Shown piece after piece: positions 53,939 to 63,413 of a DNA stretch of 64,000 nucleotides. The position numbers and the translations under genes are program-made. Each line of letters opens with the position of its first letter. Positions within the stretch are counted from its first letter, which is position 1. The notes under the pieces are model-generated. The model saw nothing but the letters and a program-made list of their open reading frames with translations. It made no database searches and was not told the DNA's origin. Source of the DNA: CBDCUQ01 sp965222835 (GTDB lineage Bacteria > Pseudomonadota > Alphaproteobacteria > Rhizobiales > Hyphomicrobiaceae); the NCBI GenBank assembly GCA_965222835.1, contig CBDCUQ010000004.1, positions 1,540,218 through 1,604,217 on the forward strand, written 5' to 3'.

Positions 53939-55282
53939 ATGAAACCGGAGTTTGTTAGAAAATTTGCGGCGCCCGTGCCGCGCTACACAAGCTATCCCAC
54001 TGCGCCGCATTTCAGCTCAGAGATCGGTGTTTCCGAGTACGCGCGTTGGCTCACGGCCATTCCGGCCGGCGGGAAGCTTTCGCTCTACATCCATATTCCC
54101 TTCTGCGACGCCCTTTGCTGGTATTGCGGTTGCACGACCAAAGCCACCGCGCGCTACGACCCCATTGTGCGCTACCTCGACGCCCTCGAAGTTGAAATCG
54201 AGACCGTAGGGCGGCGGATCGCGGCGCCGGTTGAGGTGACCCACATCCACTGGGGCGGTGGCAGTCCGAGCATCCTCGCGCCCGCCGATATCACGCGGAT
54301 CGCCACGAAGATCCGTATGGCATTCCACGTTTCGAAAAATGCGGAGTTTGCCGTCGAAGTCGATCCGCGCAACATGCCCATCGACCGCATCGCGGCGTTT
54401 GCGGCCGCCGGCGTCAACCGGGTCTCCGTCGGTGTTCAGGATTTTGATCCCGCCGTCCAGCGCGCCATCAATCGCGAGCAGTCGTTTGAAATGACGGAAG
54501 GTGTCATCTCGGCCTTCCGCAACTATGGCGTTCGTTCCGTCAACGTCGATCTCGTCTATGGGCTGCCGCGGCAGACCCGCGACAGTGTCGAGGATACGAT
54601 CAACCGGGTCCTGTCGTTCCAGCCCGACCGCATTGCGCTTTTCGGTTACGCGCACCTGCCGTCGCGTCTACCGCACCAGCGGCTCATCAAGGATGAGGAT
54701 CTGCCCGACACTACCGAACGCTTTGCGCAAGCCAATCGCGCGGCAAATCTCCTTATGGAGGCCGGTTACGTGCGCGTGGGCCTCGACCATTTCGCACGGC
54801 CGACGGATCCCCTTGCCAAAGGGGACATTCATCGCAACTTCCAAGGCTACACATCGGACGATGCGCCGATCCTCATTGGACTCGGGGCCTCGGCCATTGG
54901 GCGATTGCCACAAGGCTACGTGCAGAATGCGCCCGCCATGGCGGAGTATGAGCGGCGCGTTCATAGCGTCGGGCTTGCGACCGCGCGCGGGCATGCGATG
55001 AGCGCCGAGGATGAGGCGCGCGGCTATGCCATCGAGCGCCTGATGTGCGACTTGCATTTCCCGGCCATTGATCTCGTACGGCGGTACGGCCCGGCGGCGG
55101 CGCCCGTAATCGAGGAAGCCCGCGAACTGCTCGACGCCGATGAAGATGATCTCATTGAAGCGGATGCCGGATGTGACGGCTTTCACGTCACGGAAAAGGG
55201 GCGCCTCTTCGTGCGCTCCATTTGTTCGGTGTTCGACAGCTACTTCGGTCAGACCGAAGCCCGCCACTCGGCCGGGGTTTAG
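53939..55282 (+). CDS. hemN: Oxygen-independent coproporphyrinogen III oxidase
   Basis: A 447-aa radical-SAM enzyme of the usual HemN length. It oxidatively decarboxylates coproporphyrinogen III to protoporphyrinogen IX without oxygen. The iron-sulfur cysteines C56, C60 and C63 lie in IPFCDALCWYCGC, with C65 the extra HemN cysteine. RYTSYPTAPHF at the start, HWGGGSPSIL and EVDPRNM follow. A FNR/FixK-type box stands upstream. Its TAG overlaps the first fossil copy of a small gene's end, which marks the start of the duplicated region to the right. Confidence 0.96.
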   Translation: MKPEFVRKFAAPVPRYTSYPTAPHFSSEIGVSEYARWLTAIPAGGKLSLYIHIPFCDALCWYCGCTTKATARYDPIVRYLDALEVEIETVGRRIAAPVEVTHIHWGGGSPSILAPADITRIATKIRMAFHVSKNAEFAVEVDPRNMPIDRIAAFAAAGVNRVSVGVQDFDPAVQRAINREQSFEMTEGVISAFRNYGVRSVNVDLVYGLPRQTRDSVEDTINRVLSFQPDRIALFGYAHLPSRLPHQRLIKDEDLPDTTERFAQANRAANLLMEAGYVRVGLDHFARPTDPLAKGDIHRNFQGYTSDDAPILIGLGASAIGRLPQGYVQNAPAMAEYERRVHSVGLATARGHAMSAEDEARGYAIERLMCDLHFPAIDLVRRYGPAAAPVIEEARELLDADEDDLIEADAGCDGFHVTEKGRLFVRSICSVFDSYFGQTEARHSAGV

Positions 55283-56059
55283 CGGACCAGGACGAATTCG
55301 AACGTTACAAACGCCCCTCCTTGGGAAGGGTGGAGATGCGGCCTTCAGGATGCATGGAGGATCGCCCCGACGCGTGCGCCACGACGGAGACCACATTTGC
55401 CGGGCTTGTCAAAGACCGCCCTCCCCAACAGGGGATAGAGCGGTGACGCCTCGTACAAGAAAAGATAGATGCGGCCTTCGCCGCTCTAGCTCTTATCACT
55501 CACGGCTGTTCCTCGCTTGCGCTCGGGCCTGCGTGGGCGCGGCGCACTGGCGCCGGGGCGCGCTTGCGGCCTTACTCGTGCGTCCAACTCTAACCCGGCG
55601 CTTCCGGCCGGCTCCGCGCTCGCGCCGAAGGCGCACGAGCCGGCTTCGCCGGTTTTGGCCCATTCGGGCCGGGGCCGGAGTCGGAAGCGCAATCAAGAAA
55701 GCGGGTGGGGCCCCTTTTCAGACCGTTGGCATACCATCCCTGCCGCGCATCGTTACGGCAGTTGGATTGTGAGTTGCCTCACAACCGGCAGCGGCCCCCA
55801 TGACCACTGATGGGGCATGGCGTATCCGGCACGCTCCCCTCCGCACTCAAGATCCCAGCTCGAGCTTGAGCCCTGCGTGGCGGCGGGATCGGGGAAGTAT
55901 GAAGTGGGTTTTGGGAGCGGGGATTAGTTTTCAGACAATATTCGAACGTGAGAGACTCCCCTCCCCTCGATGGGGAGGGGGCGGGGGTGGGGTGAAGAGA
56001 AAAAGCGCGGGGTGACGAGACAAGCGGTGGATCGACGATGCAAATGGTGCGTACAGAGG

Positions 56060-56106
56060 CCCGTTGAACCCTGGGCCCGTTGAACCCTGGGCCCGTTGAA
56101 CCCTGG
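56060..56106. repeat. Three short tandem repeats of a 16-base unit
   Basis: CCCGTTGAACCCTGGG occurs at 56060-56075 and 56076-56091 and, with its last base changed, at 56092. A single copy of the same sequence stands before the next palindrome near 56749. It looks like slippage or expansion next to a palindromic element. Confidence 0.85.
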
Positions 56107-56129
56107 ATCCCGGGGTCAAGCCCCGGGAT
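56107..56129. repeat. Palindromic intergenic element, copy 1
   Basis: ATCCCGGGG-TCAAG-CCCCGGGAT forms a nine-base-pair hairpin, followed by GACA. Further copies are at 56764-56786 and 56987-57009, and a variant with stem ATCCCGGCATT is at 56848-56870. Such GGATCCCGGGGTCAAG-type elements are common in alphaproteobacterial intergenic DNA. Confidence 0.85.
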
Positions 56130-56763
56130 GACAAGTGCAGGAGTTTAGCGGACCAGGACGATTTCGAACGTGAGAAACGCCCCTCCTTGGTAAGGGGATG
56201 GGGTGGAGATGCGGCCTTTCGGACGCATGGGGTATCGCCCCGAAGCGTGCGTCACGACGGAGTCCACACATTTGCCTGGCTTGTCAAAGACCGCCCTCCC
56301 CAACAGGGAGTAGAGCGACGAAGCCTCGTATAAGAAAAGATAGATGCGGCAATCGCCGCTCTACCGCGTGCAACGGGGGTGGGCCCCCTTTTCGGACCGT
56401 TGGCATACCATCCCTGCCGCGCATCGTTACTGCAGTTGGATTGCACGTTTCCGTGCAACCGGCAGCGGCCCCCATGACCACTGAAGGGGCATGGCGTATC
56501 CGGCACGCTCCCCTCCGCTCCCACGCTCCCAGCTCGAGCCTGGGCCCTGGTTGTGTGCGGCGGGATGGGCAACAGTATGAAGCGGGTTTTGGGAGCGGGG
56601 ATTAGTTTTCAGCCAGAGCTCGAACGCGAGAACCTCCCCTCCCCTTGATGGTGAGGGGCCGGGGGTGGGGTGAAGAGGCTGGCGGACTGCCTCTGACAGA
56701 CGGGTAGAGTGCGCATCGAGCAGAGATGCAAAGTCGCGCGTGCAGAGGCCCGTTGAACCCTGG

Positions 56764-56786
56764 ATCCCGGGGTCAAGCCCCGGGAT
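56764..56786. repeat. Palindromic intergenic element, copy 2
   Basis: Identical hairpin to copy 1, again preceded by CCCGTTGAACCCTGG and followed by GACA. Confidence 0.85.
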
Positions 56787-56847
56787 GACAGTTGTGTTTT
56801 CCGCGACCACTGCAACGGATATGGCGTTCTCGCACTCCTTTGATGTC

Positions 56848-56870
56848 ATCCCGGCATTCAATGCCGGGAT
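56848..56870. repeat. Palindromic intergenic element, variant
   Basis: ATCCCGGCATT-C-AATGCCGGGAT is a perfect hairpin with a different inner stem from the other copies. It lies in inverted orientation (preceded by TGTC), in the segment found only in unit 2. Confidence 0.8.
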
Positions 56871-56986
56871 CCAAGGTACCTGTTTCTCGAAAGTTCAAAT
56901 GCGGGCGCAATTCGTGCCGCATCCCGCTCCCATCCACGGCGGCTGTCTTGGTTTCGGCCGGACTGTTGACGCCAGCCGAGCCGTGG

Positions 56987-57009
56987 ATCCCGGGGTCAAG
57001 CCCCGGGAT
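56987..57009. repeat. Palindromic intergenic element, copy 3
   Basis: Identical hairpin to copies 1 and 2, followed by GACAAGTGCAGG as after copy 1. It ends 14 bases from the stop of the small gene at 57024-57233. Confidence 0.85.
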
Positions 57010-57023
57010 GACAAGTGCAGGGT

Positions 57024-57233
57024 TTAGCGGACCAGGACGATCTCGAAGGGGCCGAAGCCGGTGGCGTTGTCGCGAGCCGCGCGTTCGGCTTCCGCTTCAG
57101 AACCGAAGTTGCCAAGTGTGCGCCCGACAATGGTCAGGAACGCGTGCTCGGCCTTCTTCTTCTTGGCCGGGAAGACCCGCAGCGAATACTTTCCGGACAT
57201 CAGCCGTTGGATTTCGAATCGCGTTTTGGGCAT
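57024..57233 (-). CDS. Small hypothetical protein (69 aa), source of the repeated gene ends
   Basis: The product starts MPKTRFEIQRLMSGKYSLRV and ends FGPFEIVLVR. The ATG has GGAG seven bases upstream; an ATG four codons earlier is possible. The layout of a short beta-rich domain with AEAERAARDNATG near the end is reminiscent of small DUF1508- or SPOR-like folds, but I cannot assign a family. Its last eight codons recur twice to the left, at 55279 and 56145, in the tandem duplication. Confidence 0.55.
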   Translation of the reverse strand: MPKTRFEIQRLMSGKYSLRVFPAKKKKAEHAFLTIVGRTLGNFGSEAEAERAARDNATGFGPFEIVLVR

Positions 57234-57378
57234 TTCAATCTCCATCGAAAGTTTGTCGTCGGGCAAGCCCAACGCGGCGCATAGCAGTTGGGCAGCGCAG
57301 AGGAGTCCATTCGAGTGCGCCAGAATGCATACTTTGTTCAACAAACATCTGCCGGCAATCAGACAAGGAAACTCCAAT

Positions 57379-58161
57379 TCAACCAAGGCCAAGCACAAAG
57401 AGAGCCACACTCACGACCACTGTAACAATCACGCCCAGAGCGATTTTTCTGACCTCCCTAATGCGCTCATAGCTGCTCTTTCCCGTTCCAAGCAAGAACA
57501 CAACCCTTGGAAAGAGACGCTCCGAAAAATCTGAAACCTTTGTCGTGCAAAGATGCGCAAGCACACACACAACCAGCAAAAACCCAAAGAAGGAGTAGGT
57601 TGTTGAACCGCTGTTGCCAACTGAATCGAGCCATGCCCGCAGGGGTGGTGCTCCAACAAAAAATTTGGCCACGTTTAGTGTCAAGAATAACAGAGCAATT
57701 GTGATGATGCCGAACAAGAACAGGTGCGCCAATGCCCCCCTACCTGGTCCGGTTGCAGAAAGAGGCGAGTACCAAGCCCGCAATCCAGATGCAAACCTCT
57801 CGATCTGATCCTTCAACTCGAAGAATGTATTCTCTGAATGACTAATTGAAACGTACAAGGTTGGATAGAATGTCCCGTCACGAATCGCGAGATGCACCTT
57901 GCCCAGAATTGGATGCCCATGGGGCATCTCGCGCGCTATGCCATGCACTTCGATCTTTGATAATTTGCGATCCTGTATTGCAATTTCTTGAAAAAATCTA
58001 TGGACGTCAGCGACTGTTCTTCTCACAGCATCATCAAACTCGGCTTCGAAGGTGATATCCGGAAAGCGATTTTGCAGCGACGTAAGTAGAGACCGCAGAG
58101 ATGCTTCCTCTACTACTATCGCGTCCTTCATATCGAGCTTGTATTCCCACGCATCGCTCAT
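57379..58161 (-). CDS. Hypothetical membrane protein
   Basis: A 260-aa protein. The N-terminal ~140 residues are soluble and charged, with AREMPHGHPILGKVHLAIRD. Four hydrophobic segments follow: LFLFGIITIALLFLTLNVAKF, SFFGFLLVVCVLAHLC, a weaker one in FPRVVFLLG, and LGVIVTVVVSVALFVLGLG at the very end. No family recognised. Its base composition is visibly AT-richer than hemN and nrdJ on either side, which may mark transfer. Confidence 0.55.
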   Translation of the reverse strand: MSDAWEYKLDMKDAIVVEEASLRSLLTSLQNRFPDITFEAEFDDAVRRTVADVHRFFQEIAIQDRKLSKIEVHGIAREMPHGHPILGKVHLAIRDGTFYPTLYVSISHSENTFFELKDQIERFASGLRAWYSPLSATGPGRGALAHLFLFGIITIALLFLTLNVAKFFVGAPPLRAWLDSVGNSGSTTYSFFGFLLVVCVLAHLCTTKVSDFSERLFPRVVFLLGTGKSSYERIREVRKIALGVIVTVVVSVALFVLGLG

Positions 58162-58244
58162 GCTTCGAATCTCTTACAATATGGTCACACATTTAGACGC
58201 ACGATTTCAGTTTCCTTGGCCAATTGCTCCGTTACCGCTCCTAC

Positions 58245-61200
58245 TCAGCTGCACCCACTCGTTGAGCCGCAGGTGTCGCACTTGAGGCAGGTGCCGTTGC
58301 GCACCATTGTGAAGTTGTGACACTCGGGGCAGGAGGTGCCTTCGTAGCCTTTCATGCGGGCTTCGGCGATGCGGTCGGCTTTTTTGTTACGCGCCTTGAC
58401 CGTCACCTGTTCAGTTTCGACAACCGTATGCTGGAACATCACCTCGGCTTCGGGCTGAAGCGCGGTTGCGCCTTCGGTCGCCGGATAAGATGCTGCTAAT
58501 GTTTCCTGCATGCCGGACACGGTGCCGACGCTCAGGCTGTCCGATCCGCCGCCATTTTCGAGGCTGCTGGCCGCAATGCGCAGCGGTGTGCCGCGCATGA
58601 AGCCTTTCGACACCACGCGGGAGACGCTCTCGGGCAGATCGAGATCGAGCTGGGCGTCGGTTGCATCGTCGCCTGAGCCGAGACCGGTCTCACCGACGAT
58701 TTCGCGCGGATCGACGTGGGCCAGGTCGTGGCGCGTGAGATACGACACCGCCAGCTCGCGGAAGATGTAATCGAGGATCGAGGTGGCGTTCTTGATGGTC
58801 TCGTTGCCTTGCACGAGGCCGGCGGGCTCGAAGCGCGTGAAAGTGAAGGCTTCCACGTATTCCTCCAGCGGCACGCCGTATTGCAGACCGAGGGAGACGG
58901 CGATGGCGAAGTTGTTCATCAAGCTGCGGAAGGCGGCGCCCTCCTTGTGCATGTCGATGAAGATCTCGCCGAGCTGGCCGTCGTCGTACTCGCCGGTGCG
59001 CAGGTAGACTTTGTGTCCGCCGACCGTTGCTTTCTGGGTGTAGCCCTTGCGGCGGCCGGGCATGCGCTGGCGTTCCTGCAGATGGCTCTGGTTTTGTGCG
59101 GCCACCAGGTCCGCCTCAAGCTCGGCCACGCGCTTGGTCAGCTTTTCGGCCAAAGCCGTCGCGCGTTGGGTTGCCGGATTGTTGGCGAAGAGCGCTTCGG
59201 CCAGATCCTCCTGCTCGTCGTCGGTGTCGCCGAGCACCTGGGCGTTCAACGGTTGTGAAAGCTTGGAGCCATCGCGATAGAGTGCGTTGGCCTTCAACGC
59301 GAGCCGCCAGGAGAGCATGTAGCTCGCCTTGCAATCCTCAACCGTCGCCTCGTTCGGCATGTTGATCGTCTTCGAGATGGCGCCTGAGATAAACGGCTGC
59401 GACGCCGCCATCATGCGGATGTGGCTTTCGACCGACAGATAACGCTTGCCGATGCGTCCGCAGGGGTTGGCGCAATCGAACACGGGCAAGTGCTCGGGCT
59501 TCAAGTGTGGCGCGCCTTCGACCGTCATGGTGCCGCAGACGTGGTTGTTGGCCGCTTCCACGTCCTTTTTGGAGAAGCCGAGGTGAGCGAAGAGATCGAA
59601 TGCGGGATCGTCGAGCTTCTCGGCCGGCACGCCAAGCGTCTTGGTCAGGAAGGCCTCGCCCAGCGTCCACTTATTGAAGACGAACTTGATGTCGAAGGCC
59701 GTCGCGAGCCCGCTTTCGACCTTGGCCAGATCCTCGGTGGTGAAGCCTTTGGCCTTCAAGCTCCCATGATTGATGGCGGGGGCTTGCGCGAGCGAGCCAT
59801 GTCCGACGGCATAGGCTTCAATCTCCGCGATCTCGTGCTCCTTGTAGCCGAGCCCGCGTAAGGCCTGGGGCACTGAGCGGTTGATGATCTTGAAGTAGCC
59901 GCCGCCGGCAAGCTTCTTGAACTTGACGAGCGCGAAATCGGGCTCGATCCCGGTCGTATCGCAATCCATAACCAGGCCGATGGTGCCGGTGGGGGCGATG
60001 ACGGTTGCCTGCGCATTGCGATAGCCGTGAGCTTCGCCGAGCTCCAACGCGCGATCCCAAGCCCGCTCCGCAGCCGTCAGCAGGTCGGCGTCCGAACAGC
60101 TCTCGTGGTCGAGGGGTACCGGTGCAATGCCGATGTGCTCATAACCGGTTTTCTTGCCATAGGCCGCACGGCGATGGTTGCGAATGACGCGCAGCATGTC
60201 GGCGCGGTTCGGCTCGTAGCCCGGGAAGGCGCCGAGCTCGCCGGCCATTTCGGCAGAGGCCGCATAGGATGTGCCGGTCATAATGGCGGAGATGGCACCG
60301 CAGATCGCACGGCCTTCTTCGCTGTCATAGGGAATGCCAGATGCCATAAGGAGGCCGCCGATGTTGGCGAAGCCGAGGCCAAGCGTTCTGTAACGGTAGG
60401 AGAGTTCGGCAATCTGACGCGAGGGGAACTGGGCCATGAGCACCGAGATTTCCAAGACGACGGTCCAGAGGCGGCAGGCGTGCTCGAAGGCTTCGATGTC
60501 GAACTTGTGGTCCGCGGTGCGGAACGTCATCAGGTTCAGCGAGGCGAGATTGCAGGCCGTGTCGTCGAGGAACATGTACTCGGAGCACGGGTTCGACGCC
60601 CGGATCGGTCCCGACTGCGGGCAGGTATGCCAATCGTTGATGGTGGTGTGGAACTGAATGCCGGGATCGGCGGAGGCCCAGGCGGCGTGTCCGATCTGCT
60701 CCCACAAATCGCGGGCGCGAATGGTTTTTGTCACCTTGCCGGAGGTGCGGGAGGTCAATTGCCAATCGTGATCGGCTTCGACGGATTCGAGGAACCCATC
60801 GGTCACGCGGACGGAGTTGTTCGAGTTCTGCCCGGAGACGGTGAGATAGGCTTCGCTGTCCCAATCGGTATCGTAGGTCGCAAACTCGATCTCCTTGTAG
60901 CCCTGGCGCGCGAACTGAATGATCCGGTGCACGTAGTTCATCGGCACCTGATCGCGCTTGGCTTCGCGGATCGCCTGCTTGAGCTTGGGATTCCTGGCGG
61001 GGTCGAAGCAGGCGTCGCCGTCGGCCTCGCAATTGACGCAGGCCTTCATCACGGCCTTCAAGCGTGCCTGACAGATCTTGGAGCCGGTGACGAGGGCGGC
61101 AACCTTCTGCTCCTCTTTCACCTTCCAGTTGATGTATTCCTCGATGTCGGGATGGTCGGCATCGACGACGACCATCTTGGCCGCGCGGCGCGTGGTGCCG

Positions 61201-62014
61201 CCCGATTTGATGGCGCCGGCTGCGCGATCGCCGATTTTCAAAAAGCTCATCAAGCCGGATGAGCGGCCGCCCCCGGACAGCTTTTCGTTTGCGCCGCGCA
61301 GGAGGGAGAAGTTGGAGCCTGTGCCCGAGCCGTATTTGAAGAGGCGCGCTTCGCGGACCCACAGGTCCATGATGCCGTTTTCGTTGACGAGATCGTCTTC
61401 GACCGACTGGATGAAGCAGGCGTGCGGCTGGGGATGCTCGTAGGCCGACGTCGACTCGGTGAGCTGGCCGGTCTCGTGGTCGACATAGAGATGGCCCTGT
61501 CCGGGACCGTCGATGCCGTAGGCCCAGTGCAGGCCGGTGTTGAACCATTGCGGGCTGTTGGGCGCACCCATCTGCATGGCGAGCATGTAGCGGTGCTCAT
61601 CGAAGAACGCACTGTGCGTCCTCTTCTGAAGAGAAGTAGCCGCCCTTCCAGCCCCAATAGGTCCAAGTGCCGGCCAACCGGTCGAACACCTGGCGGGCAT
61701 CTGTTTCGCCGCCGAAGCGTTCATCTCTCAGGCAGCGCCGTCAGCGCGCGCTCGTCCGGGATGGCGCGCCAGAGCCATGAGGGAACCTGTGTTTCTTCGA
61801 CTTTCTTGAGGCGGCGGGCGACGCCGGCCTTGCGGAAGTACTTTTGGGCGAGAATGTCGGCTGCGACTTGGCTGAAGTGCTCGGGCACATCGAAACCGTC
61901 GAGCCGGAAGACGATGGAGCCGTCGGGATTTTTGATTTCGGATGTGGCGCGGCGGAAAGTGATACTCTCGTACGGTGACTTGCCTGCCTCGGTAAAGCGC
62001 CGCGTAATTTTCAT
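58245..62014 (-). pseudogene. nrdJ: Adenosylcobalamin-dependent ribonucleotide reductase, frame-disrupted near the 5' end
   Basis: Class II ribonucleotide reductase, making deoxyribonucleotides without oxygen dependence. The first 97 codons (62014-61721: ITRRFTEAGKSPYESITFRR and on to ALTALPER) and the main 1,150-codon frame ending at 58245 are parts of one alphaproteobacterial NrdJ. Between them a third frame reads DERFGGETDARQVFDRLAGT and WTYWGWKGGYFSSEEDA, exactly the missing family sequence. One extra base near 61725 and one near 61610 separate the pieces. The main part is intact: NSPQWFNTGLHWAYGIDG, SNPCSEYMFLD (active-site cysteine), and the C-terminal CPECHNF and CLKCDTCGS metal-binding-like motifs. 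Either a recent pseudogene or two sequencing or assembly errors; errors are more likely if no other reductase exists in the genome. Confidence 0.85.
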
Positions 62015-62870
62015 TTATTCCCCCGGTTGGTTCCGGGGTGAAGTAATCGGTACCAATCCTCACCCGTAATGGTCTTTTGAGAGCCCGCGTTTTGGCGCGT
62101 CCCCTCATGCTTTCCGCCTCATACTTCGAGACGTACGCAACTGGCCACTCTTTCGGGTCGCGATCTCCCTCCGACGTCGCGCTCATACCCCGCGCCGCGA
62201 CGGAAATCGTGCTTCGATTGTGTGGGAACTTGCTTACTTCGCGCGACGGCGCGAACCGGGACGTGACGACTTCAAACGATCACCGCCTCGATGCTGGTCG
62301 AAATTAGGACGATTCGACGCGAACGTCACCGGATTGAGACTAGATATTGTGGCTGCACAGGCAACAGTAGCTACATCTAGCGGCTGTTGGCAATTTGGGG
62401 ATTGACAGGGCTGCTAGGCCTTGAAATCGTTGGATCTGTCCAAAAAGGGGCTCGAAACGCGGTCTGTGCAAAGGCCCAAAAATGGGGCGTCCGGCGGCCC
62501 GGTGTGTCGAAGCTAATCCGATTCCGTGTGACCGTTCTGTTGCATTTGAGCCGCGGTTGTATGTCCCTTGGCCAGTGTCGGTACGACGTCGCTTAGTGTG
62601 GGAGTGCCAGAGGCCACGCTGCCACGTCCCAGCCGTGATTGCCATTGGACGCTTAGCGAAGCGATCAGAGGGCTCAAACTAAGAGATCTGGACGGGCGCG
62701 AACCCGGTCTAAGGGTCAGGTTTTAGTCGAACCACCCACTCCCCCTCCCGGCCACCCAAATCGTTTCCATGGGTGGCCGGGAGGGGAGTGGGCTGGCCAG
62801 GTGATTCAGCTAAGCCGGAAAGGATCTAAGGCCATAGAGCGGACCGAACGACGGAAGGTCACCTTGGCAT
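62015..62870. other. Intergenic region between nrdJ and the NDUFA12 gene
   Basis: About 850 bases with only short frames that lack support. I searched by eye for a cobalamin riboswitch B12 box upstream of nrdJ and did not find one. The right part holds the long hairpin at 62735-62792. The promoters of the divergent nrdJ and NDUFA12 genes must lie here. Confidence 0.5.
62735..62792. repeat. Long GC-rich inverted repeat
   Basis: CCCACTCCCCCTCCCGGCCACCCA and its near-exact complement TGGGTGGCCGGGAGGGGAGTGGG are separated by 11 bases; one bulged C is the only mismatch in about 23 pairs. No T-run follows on the plus strand. It could end transcription, stabilise an RNA end or be a mobile palindromic element. 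Confidence 0.85.
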
Positions 62871-63275
62871 ATGGGTCTCTTCAAGGAAATTTTCTGCTGG
62901 TGGGGCGGCAACACATGGGGCACCCGCATCACGATTTGGCGCCAGGGCCGCCTCGTTGGTGAGGACTCATTCGGCAACAAATACTACGAGCAGAGAGAGG
63001 GGCGGGGGGCCGAGGGGCCGCTCGGCCGTCCGCGCCGCTGGGTGACCTATAAGACTCTGTCAGAGGCTTCACAGGTTCCGCCCGATTGGCATGGCTGGCT
63101 GCACTACACGCACGACGACCCGCCAACAGCGGAAGAGTATCGTCCGCGCCCCTGGCAGCAGGCCCACCTCATGAATATGACGGGCACGGCCCAAGCCTGG
63201 CGGCCTCCGGGGTCTATTTTGACGGCGGCAACGCGGCCCCGTGCGACGGGAGATTACAAGCCTTGGAAGCCATGA
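62871..63275 (+). CDS. NADH:ubiquinone oxidoreductase subunit NDUFA12 family protein
   Basis: A 134-aa protein. TWGTRITIWRQGRLVGEDSFGNKYYEQR and RRWVTYKTLSEASQVPPDWHGWLHY are the NDUFA12 (B17.2) signature; the family is an accessory subunit of alphaproteobacterial and mitochondrial complex I. YRPRPWQQAHLMNMTGTAQAWRPPGS and a C-terminal YKPWKP are also typical. In Hyphomicrobiales it is commonly followed by a DUF2155 gene, as here. Confidence 0.93.
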   Translation: MGLFKEIFCWWGGNTWGTRITIWRQGRLVGEDSFGNKYYEQREGRGAEGPLGRPRRWVTYKTLSEASQVPPDWHGWLHYTHDDPPTAEEYRPRPWQQAHLMNMTGTAQAWRPPGSILTAATRPRATGDYKPWKP

Positions 63276-63413
63276 TGCCATACGATGGGCGGCCCGGTCA
63301 CGGGGGCGCCACCATTTGGCGCGAGCCTGTTCTGAAGTATCGTGATACGTGAGGACACCCAAGCAGCATGACGCTCAGGCGCAAACCGATTGAGACGATG
63401 CGGAAGGCCCTTC

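Larger units (their letters stand above)
55279..57026. repeat. Diverged tandem duplication (~870-bp units) with small-gene fossils
   Basis: Two units, 55279-56144 and 56145-57023, share long similar blocks in the same order: the stretch with CGCCCCTCCTTGG, CAAAGACCGCCCTCCCCAAC, AAGAAAAGATAGATGCGGC, GGCATACCATCCCTGCCGCG, CGGCAGCGGCCCCCATGACC, GGGAGCGGGGATTAGTTTTC, and a shared end before GTTTAGCGGACC. Unit 1 has an extra ~200-base GC-rich insert (about 55490-55700). Unit 2 has an extra ~200 bases near 56790-56985. Each unit opens with an antisense remnant of eight codons (FE-F/I-VLVR-stop) identical in place to the end of the gene at 57024-57233. I see no convincing gene inside the 1.7 kb. Confidence 0.8.

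Noticed and set aside
55490..55710. Small gene in the GC-rich insert of duplication unit 1
   Set aside because: Frames on both strands are Arg/Pro/Ala-rich, lack ribosome-binding sites and are absent from unit 2.
60027..61262. Long plus-strand open frame of 411 codons opposite nrdJ
   Set aside because: It is the antisense shadow of a well-recognised gene in GC-rich DNA; its translation shows no family pattern and has no ribosome-binding site.
60325..61548. Minus-strand 407-codon frame inside nrdJ
   Set aside because: It is another reading frame of the same coding sequence, Arg/Pro-rich and without domain motifs.
61590..61740. Intein or intron interrupting nrdJ
   Set aside because: The missing family sequence is fully present in a third frame with no inserted block; only single extra bases separate the pieces.
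62015..62350. Cobalamin riboswitch before nrdJ
   Set aside because: No B12-box consensus or matching stem arrangement was visible on the minus strand upstream of the start.
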